From Croceivirga sp. (GTDB lineage Bacteria > Bacteroidota > Bacteroidia > Flavobacteriales > Flavobacteriaceae), in contig JANQQQ010000016.1 in assembly GCA_028284935.1 (NCBI GenBank), forward strand, positions 330,424 to 394,423: DNA of 64,000 bases. Direction: 5' to 3'. Under the pieces are notes generated by a model, which worked only from the letters and a program-made list of their open reading frames with translations, was not told the DNA's origin and made no database searches. Positions 63,695 through 64,000 of this stretch are shown one piece after another; position 1 is the first letter of the stretch; every line of letters starts with the position of its first letter. The position numbers and the translations under genes are program-made.

Positions 63695-64000
63695 ACCTAA
63701 AGATTATTCACGAGTGATCCTGTCCAAGATACTTCAAAATATCACCTTCAATGGTCAGAATACCTCCATTATTTACCTAAAACATTGCCCATTTGAATTA
63801 AGTTAAAAAAATAAAGCTTGTCTTGTGAAAGGCTGAATATTATGTAAAATATTATAAAACAAGCAGATACAAGTATTTTAACAACTTTTCTTTACTACCG
63901 AATTCTTAAAAAATCCATAAAACAGTACCTTTTTATACATAGTACTGTAACAAAATAGTTTTTATAGCGTCTATCCATTGTAAACAAGTTAGATCAATCA
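63695..64000. other. AT-rich terminal region without a gene
   Basis: 306 bp of AT-rich DNA at the window edge. It contains an inverted repeat ACAGTAC (63922-63928) and GTACTGT (63942-63948) with a 13-nt spacer, which could be an operator of a gene beyond the window. No ORF or RNA gene was seen. Confidence 0.5.

Overview
The window looks like chromosomal DNA from a member of the Bacteroidota, most likely a marine Flavobacteriaceae of the Muricauda/Flagellimonas type. That placement is inference. The support is moderate-to-low GC, promoters of the Bacteroidetes TTTG/TAnnTTTG type, TonB-dependent uptake, many DUF families typical of the phylum (DUF4097, DUF6090, DUF2141, HTH-TM proteins), CrtY-type lycopene cyclase and SusC-like outer-membrane logic. 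No insertion sequence, integrase, phage gene or CRISPR array was seen. It reads as ordinary chromosome with an accessory, sugar- and envelope-oriented flavour.

Layout. 1-94: tail of an unidentified gene and a shared terminator. 145-6820: a tetR-tolC-adaptor-RND multidrug efflux operon with an operator-like inverted repeat in front of tetR. 7019-7998: an ECF sigma factor and a small membrane protein. 8142-10254: polyprenyl synthase and lycopene cyclase, convergent (carotenoid branch). 10283-15887: SSS symporter, myo-inositol oxygenase, GH1 beta-glucosidase and GPH sugar transporter, all on the minus strand. 16237-17805: arylsulfotransferase lipoprotein. 17825-22322: a metal-uptake island (TonB receptor plus thioredoxin-like protein, divergent from a DtxR-family regulator and a ZIP transporter), with two palindromes lying on the two divergent promoters. 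22342-23046: folE.

23605-30208 is the most unusual block. It holds a 1304-residue lipoprotein that appears to join a PelA-like deacetylase region, TPR-like helices and a PelB/BcsC-like outer-membrane barrel. A secreted lectin-like protein follows, and divergent from it is a membrane-anchored HTH protein with a lectin-like outer domain; five phased CTGT motifs lie between those two. 30228-36495: Crp/Fnr regulator, MFS exporter, NTF2-like protein, beta-propeller-like protein and a two-NTF2-plus-hydrolase fusion. 36692-43843: three short-chain dehydrogenases, two AraC regulators, a Tat-exported amine oxidase and a DUF6090 protein. 43898-46087: membrane-anchored GH113 mannanase-like protein and a second DUF6090 protein. 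46190-54838: secreted BNR/sortilin-type propeller, DUF885 protein, S9 peptidase and small envelope proteins.

54849-58167 carries a lone TonB plug lipoprotein, two DUF4097 proteins, a HEAT-repeat anti-sigma-like protein and an ECF sigma factor, read as an envelope-response operon. 58272-60880 is feoA-feoB plus a 45-residue Cys-rich FeoB partner. 60940-63694: SCO protein, RseP site-2 protease, tRNA-Asn and a YrdB-like membrane protein. The last 300 bases hold no recognisable gene.

The themes are efflux, metal homeostasis (ZIP, TonB receptor, Feo, SCO), envelope sensing (two ECF sigma factors, HEAT anti-sigma, RseP, HTH-TM sensor) and glycan or polyol use. All identifications come from reading sequences against known family motifs; no database search was run.
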